DNA from: Danxiaibacter flavus
GTDB lineage: Bacteria > Bacteroidota > Bacteroidia > Chitinophagales > Chitinophagaceae
Direction of reading: 5' to 3'
Length of the DNA stretch: 64,000 nt
Assembly: GCF_041060425.1 (NCBI RefSeq)
Contig: NZ_JAULBC010000003.1
Span: 62,001 to 126,000 of the forward strand
Shown piece after piece: positions 60,840 through 64,000 of this stretch (position 1 is the stretch's first letter; each line of letters opens with the position of its first letter). The notes under the pieces are model-generated. The model was given only the letters and a program-made list of their open reading frames with translations. It was not told the origin of the DNA and made no database searches. Both the position numbers and the translations under genes were made by a program.

Positions 60840-61495
60840 CTGTTAGCTGTGAGCTATTAGCTATCAGCTCAAGCATGATATTCCTTAATAAAGTAGTTAA
60901 TTCAAACGTCATAAAATATCGCATCCAAATAGATATCCGGGAGATTTCTCCTATAGAGCCAATCGCAGATTTTATAAAAGTTGCAATTTTTCCGGTAGGG
61001 AATTAAGTTCAATAGAAATGATCGAATCGAGAACCTAATAGCCCGTTAGGGCTTTAACCAAATAAATCGGTTTATGTCCTACGGACAATAAGGACCTTGC
61101 ATGTTAGGACTTCTATTGAACTTTAAGCCCTACGGGCTACCGAAAAAAAGCGTACTGCCCCTCTTTATGATTGTACTTAACCAAATTACCCGTCGAGGTA
61201 ACGATGCCGCAAAAACTCGGTGCAACTCCTTGTCTCCTCCTGTATTTCTCCGTGTAATAGTAACTGCTATTAAGTACTATCAACAATTAGTTACTCAGAG
61301 CTACCAATGACGGATTTGTTAAACGCCATCCAAGTATCAATACCAGACTAGCAACTTCCGCCTGCCTGCTATTACGAATCTATCCCCACACAGGCTAATT
61401 GCTGATAGCTAATAGCTGACAGCCAACCGCTTTTTTATCCTATGTAAAAAAATAAGTGCTTGCTATATACCAACTTTGCAAGCTCAATTTAAGAT
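60840..61495. other. Repeat-rich gap between the Crp-type and SMR genes
   Basis: Contains AGCTGTGAGCTATTAGC phrases (60838-60872 and 61395-61425), the structured element copy B (60978-61208), a CTCCTTGTCTCCTCCTG stretch (61225-61260) and otherwise unique sequence. A 69-codon open frame at 61101-61310 overlaps the element and is not credible. Confidence 0.6.
60978..61208 (-). repeat. Structured interspersed element, copy B (about 225 bp)
   Basis: The reverse complement aligns to 1432-1662. Arms AAGTTCAATAGAA (61005-61017) and TTCTATTGAACTT (61111-61123) pair perfectly. Hairpins AGCCC-GTTA-GGGCT (61040-61053), TGTCC-TAC-GGACA (61075-61087) and AGCCC-TAC-GGGCT (61126-61138) correspond to those of copy A. 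Differences in stems are balanced on both sides. Confidence 0.75.
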
Positions 61496-61822
61496 ATGAA
61501 CTGGATCATTTTAATTATTGCAGGTTTATTTGAAGTAGGATTTACTACATGTCTCGGCAAAGCAAAAGAAACTAACGGAACCGCATCTATGTTATGGATC
61601 ATTGGCTTTTTTGTAAGCCTTTCTGTAAGTATGCTTCTTCTTTATAAAGCAACACAAACGTTACCCATGGGTACAGCTTATGCAGTATGGACAGGTATCG
61701 GCGCCGTCGGAACCGTTATCATAGGCATTATTTTCTTTAAAGAGCCGGTCGACTTCTGGCGCATATTCTTTATTGCAGCGTTGATAGGATCTATTGTCGG
61801 ATTAAAGTTTGTTTCACATTAA
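61496..61822 (+). CDS. Small multidrug resistance (SMR) family transporter, SugE/Gdx-like
   Basis: 108 residues, four helices. Membrane Glu 13 in AGLFEVGF is the SMR proton/substrate residue. LPMGTAYAVWTGIGAVGT is the family core, and the protein resembles SugE (guanidinium exporter Gdx) along its length. A Trp usual near position 16 of Gdx is Phe here, so guanidinium specificity is uncertain. No ykkC-type guanidine riboswitch was seen upstream. It works as a dual-topology dimer in the inner membrane. Confidence 0.88.
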   Translation: MNWIILIIAGLFEVGFTTCLGKAKETNGTASMLWIIGFFVSLSVSMLLLYKATQTLPMGTAYAVWTGIGAVGTVIIGIIFFKEPVDFWRIFFIAALIGSIVGLKFVSH

Positions 61823-61834
61823 TGTTGTAGATAC

Positions 61835-61883
61835 TTTTTAGAATGAGTCCTACACTTTTAAAGTGTAGGACTCATTCTAAAAA
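61835..61883. terminator. Bidirectional terminator with shared stem core
   Basis: A 23-base perfect stem with loop TTA, flanked by TTTTT and AAAAA. The inner GTCCTACACTT-TTA-AAGTGTAGGAC is identical to the inner part of the terminator at 696-741. Confidence 0.88.
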
Positions 61884-61911
61884 AAAACCGGCTGACCTTT
61901 TAATCAACCGG
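61880..61911 (-). terminator. Terminator of the desaturase gene
   Basis: On the minus strand CCGGTTGA..TCAGCCGG (one mismatch) followed by eight T; it abuts the previous terminator, so two stand back to back. Confidence 0.6.
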
Positions 61912-61929
61912 CTTTTCTTTTATGCCATT

Positions 61930-61970
61930 TGCATATCTGCACATCAATTCATTCGCACATTCCCTACGCT
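61930..61970. repeat. CATATCTGCACATCAATTCATTCGCACATTCC phrase
   Basis: A short block of the CACATTCG family overlapping the desaturase stop codon. Confidence 0.55.
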
Positions 61971-63034
61971 TTTCCCATTTCTTTCAGGAATGCAATATGA
62001 GACGCAACTGCAGTGGTCATGTATTTGTATTCGATATAAGTCACATTGTATTCCTCACAAGCTTTCTTGATGATCTTGCTGATTGCAGGATAATGTATGT
62101 GAGAAATTTTTGGGAACAGGTGGTGCTCAACCTGGAAGTTCAAACCGCCAACATACCAGGAGATCGCTTTATTTTTTGTTGCGAAGTTCGCCGTTGTTTT
62201 TAACTGGTGAACAGCCCACTCGTCTTCCAGCTTTCCGGTAACAACATCCGGCATTGGGAAAGAGGTGTGTTCAACAGTGTGTGCCAGCTGAAACACGATG
62301 CTCAGGATAAAACCACCGGCAAGTGTTGCCGTCATGAAGCCAACAATTGCAGGCACTACACCAACAGTAATTGAAGGAACAACCAGGAACATACAATAGC
62401 TAAGCACTTTGTGGAACCAGAAGTAAAAATGATCTTTAAAGCTCATTTTCTTCAAAGGAATATCACCGATTTTCTTGGTAAAGTATTTTTTGTAATCAGA
62501 AAAGAAGATCCAGAAGGCATGCAGCCAGCAATAGAAGAACCAGAAATACAGGTGCTGGTATTTATGCATTTTATATCTCTTCTGAGTTGAAGCCATTCTT
62601 AGAAAAGGCTTTGCATCAATATCGTCGTCAACGCCATCTACGTTAGTGTATGCGTGGTGAATTACGTTATGCTTCATGTTCCACATAAAATGGCTACCAC
62701 CTAAAACTCCAAGTGTTACCGCTGCAGCCTTATTAAGTACCGGGCTATTACTAAAGCTTCCGTGCGCGCCATCGTGCATAATGTTAAAACCGATACCTGC
62801 AATCAGGCAACCCAGGATGATACACTCACCCCATGCCAGCCACATTGATGCCGGCGTGAAGAAAGTAACGTGAACATACAATGCGATAAATCCAACAACG
62901 AGAATGAGCCCTTTTGTCCAAAGTTTATAGTTGCCCGCAGGAGAAATACCTTTTTCTGTAAAGTAATCGTTGATCCTCTTTTTCAACTCAGCGTGAAACG
63001 AAGGTGTGTGTGTTGTGAACTTTGGCGTTTGCAT
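61964..63034 (-). CDS. Membrane fatty acid desaturase (acyl-lipid/acyl-CoA type)
   Basis: 356 residues. Three His boxes for the di-iron site are complete: HDGAHGS (about 108), HNVIHH (about 141) with the following HAYTN, and QVEHHLFP near 290. Four helices in two pairs. The spacing and the QxxHH third box place it with front-end-like desaturases such as linoleoyl-CoA desaturase, but without a cytochrome b5 domain. It introduces a double bond into a membrane fatty acyl chain with O2 and an external electron donor. Confidence 0.93.
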   Translation of the reverse strand: MQTPKFTTHTPSFHAELKKRINDYFTEKGISPAGNYKLWTKGLILVVGFIALYVHVTFFTPASMWLAWGECIILGCLIAGIGFNIMHDGAHGSFSNSPVLNKAAAVTLGVLGGSHFMWNMKHNVIHHAYTNVDGVDDDIDAKPFLRMASTQKRYKMHKYQHLYFWFFYCWLHAFWIFFSDYKKYFTKKIGDIPLKKMSFKDHFYFWFHKVLSYCMFLVVPSITVGVVPAIVGFMTATLAGGFILSIVFQLAHTVEHTSFPMPDVVTGKLEDEWAVHQLKTTANFATKNKAISWYVGGLNFQVEHHLFPKISHIHYPAISKIIKKACEEYNVTYIEYKYMTTAVASHIAFLKEMGKA

Positions 63035-63071
63035 TAAAAATCTAATTTGAAAAGTGAAAATTTAAAGGGTG

Positions 63072-63800
63072 TCAGGTGGTGTGTTGAATAAATGCGTCGA
63101 AAGACGTAACACCGATCATTTTAGTAGTGATGTATCCTTCGGCATATTTAACGCCAATACGTTTGCCAAACATAAGCGCCCTTGATTTTATTACGTCAAC
63201 AAAATCGGGATTCGATATATAAGTTGCCGGTTCGCTTGCATCTGTCGTGTTAAACTGTGTGGTATAACTCAAAATGGCTTCCATCTTCTTCTCCATCCAG
63301 TTTGAAATGTCATACACAAAATCAGGTTTCAAATAGCGATCCTGGATATAGTGAAACACAAACTTCGGACGCCATGCTTCCTGGCTTGTGCCATCAAGCT
63401 CCGTTTCAATTTTTCTTAATCCGGCAAGAAACGATGCATCAGAAACCAGTTTAGAACTTCTTCCGTGATCAGGATGTCTGTCATCAGGAGCGTTGCATAA
63501 AACGATCTCCGGTTGATATTTTCTTATAACAGCAATGATCTTGCGGACATTTGCCTCATTGTGCTCAAAAAATCCATCGGCCATTCCAAGGTTTTCGCGT
63601 GCATCAACCCCCATCACTTCAGCAGCCTTTGCCGCTTCAGTTTTACGGGTTTCTGCCGTTCCTCTTGTACCCAGCTCCCCTCTTGTCAAATCCACAACCG
63701 CAACCTTTTTTCCTTCGTTTACTGCAGCGATCAATGTACCAGAACAACCAAGCTCCACATCATCCGGATGAACCCCAAAAGCCAGTATATCTACTTTCAT
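63072..63800 (-). CDS. bshB1: Bacillithiol biosynthesis deacetylase
   Basis: 242 residues. GVHPDDVELGCSG at the N-terminus (His 11, Asp 14) plus HPDHGRSS give the zinc site of the PIG-L/LmbE fold. TRGELGTRGTAETRKTEAAKAAEVMG is the BshB1 pattern. It deacetylates GlcNAc-malate in bacillithiol synthesis. The bshA and bshC genes are not in the window. Same strand as the desaturase, with the gap (37 bases) carrying a GTGTCAGGTGG phrase. Confidence 0.94.
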   Translation of the reverse strand: MKVDILAFGVHPDDVELGCSGTLIAAVNEGKKVAVVDLTRGELGTRGTAETRKTEAAKAAEVMGVDARENLGMADGFFEHNEANVRKIIAVIRKYQPEIVLCNAPDDRHPDHGRSSKLVSDASFLAGLRKIETELDGTSQEAWRPKFVFHYIQDRYLKPDFVYDISNWMEKKMEAILSYTTQFNTTDASEPATYISNPDFVDVIKSRALMFGKRIGVKYAEGYITTKMIGVTSFDAFIQHTT

Positions 63801-63895
63801 TAAGAATTAATTTAAAACCACTCAATTAGGTATATCGACAATTTTTCATCCGGGCAAAGAAAATGAACTTAAGACCCAGCTATTTAAATTGGCTG

Positions 63896-63927
63896 CAAAG
63901 GTAAATTAAGATGAAGGAAGGAACAAA
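63896..63927 (-). promoter_or_regulatory. Promoter of bshB1
   Basis: Minus strand TTTG (63927-63924), spacer of 20, TACCTTTG (63903-63896), with an expected leader of about 90 bases. The -33 lies just left of the GTAAGAC repeat block. Confidence 0.65.
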
Positions 63928-63930
63928 TAA

Positions 63931-64000
63931 AAGACCGTAAGACAGTAAGATCGTAAGACGCGTAAGAGGTAAGATAGTAAGACATGTAAGACGTGTAAGA
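63931..64000. repeat. GTAAGAC phrase repeat, cut by window end
   Basis: Starts AAGACCGTAAGACAGTAAG; the first 30 bases are almost identical to 47521-47550. Continues to the end of the window. Confidence 0.75.

Noticed and set aside
61101..61310. 69-codon ORF overlapping element copy B
   Set aside because: The first part is the palindromic element itself; no coding features and copy A has no matching frame.
61430..61495. Guanidine (ykkC) riboswitch in front of the SMR gene
   Set aside because: None of the conserved ACGR-type or GGG segments of the known classes were seen and the gap is mostly phrase repeat plus a short AT-rich leader.

Overview
ORGANISM. The window looks like a chromosomal segment from the Bacteroidota, most likely family Chitinophagaceae. 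Evidence: many promoters with the Bacteroidota -7 box TAnnTTTG, often with TTTG or TTG about 20 bases upstream; a type IX secretion C-terminal sorting domain remnant; two adjacent long FtsX/MacB-type permeases of a kind abundant in this phylum; a GH92 mannosidase; a bacillithiol deacetylase (BshB1); and weak Shine-Dalgarno signals. The genus cannot be fixed from the sequence alone. No rRNA, tRNA, CRISPR array, complete insertion sequence or prophage was recognised.

LAYOUT. 1-5 kb: the tail of a GH32 fructan hydrolase, an LprI-like protein, a methyltransferase, a membrane-anchored protein of unknown role, an acyltransferase and a T9SS domain remnant. 5-10.4 kb: two paralogous FtsX-type permeases. 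10.5-13.4 kb: a 75-bp tandem array, an exported Gfo/Idh/MocA oxidoreductase and a PIN/UPF0175 toxin-antitoxin pair. 13.4-17.8 kb: a histidine-degradation operon, hutI - PF10136 membrane protein - hutG. 18-31 kb: patatin-Omp85 phospholipase, YciI protein, MFS exporter, release factor 3, GlxA-type and AraC regulators, VOC protein, ankyrin lipoprotein, exported amidohydrolase and MBL-fold hydrolase. 31.3-36.7 kb: a probable nitric-oxide defence block (NsrR-like Rrf2 regulator, hemerythrin-like protein, flavohemoglobin, Crp/Fnr regulator, SulP transporter). 37.5-39.5 kb: HxlR regulators and an SDR. 39.9-45.5 kb: three exported enzymes (oligopeptidase B, BSP-type metallopeptidase, GH92). 45.7-57.6 kb: cysM, pdxJ, a second Gfo/Idh protein, MATE, porin-like barrel, metal-receptor protein, fbaA and valS. 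57.8-63.8 kb: PAP2-GNAT-SanA operon, DinB, Crp-type regulator, SMR transporter, fatty acid desaturase and bshB1.

NONCODING DNA. This is the most unusual part. (i) A roughly 225-bp element occurs twice in opposite orientation (about 1432-1662 and 60978-61208). The copies differ by about 20%, yet arm and hairpin differences are compensatory, so a folded structure seems to be conserved. (ii) At least ten families of degenerate phrase-like repeats recur in the intergenic gaps and sometimes supply or abut promoter -33 elements. (iii) Two unrelated tandem arrays share a period of about 75 bp. (iv) Two distant terminators share the same stem-loop core.

HOW GENES WORK TOGETHER. HutI and HutG are consecutive steps of histidine catabolism; HutH and HutU must lie elsewhere. 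A 13-base motif shared by the promoters of the Rrf2 gene and hmp suggests the NsrR-like protein controls itself and flavohemoglobin. PdxJ makes the PLP used by CysM; CysM and BshB1 both bear on low-molecular-weight thiols. GH32, GH92, the oxidoreductases and the peptidases fit a polymer-degrading lifestyle. Limits: all calls are by eye from translations and motifs, with no database search; starts are adjusted where promoter or domain logic favours an internal codon.
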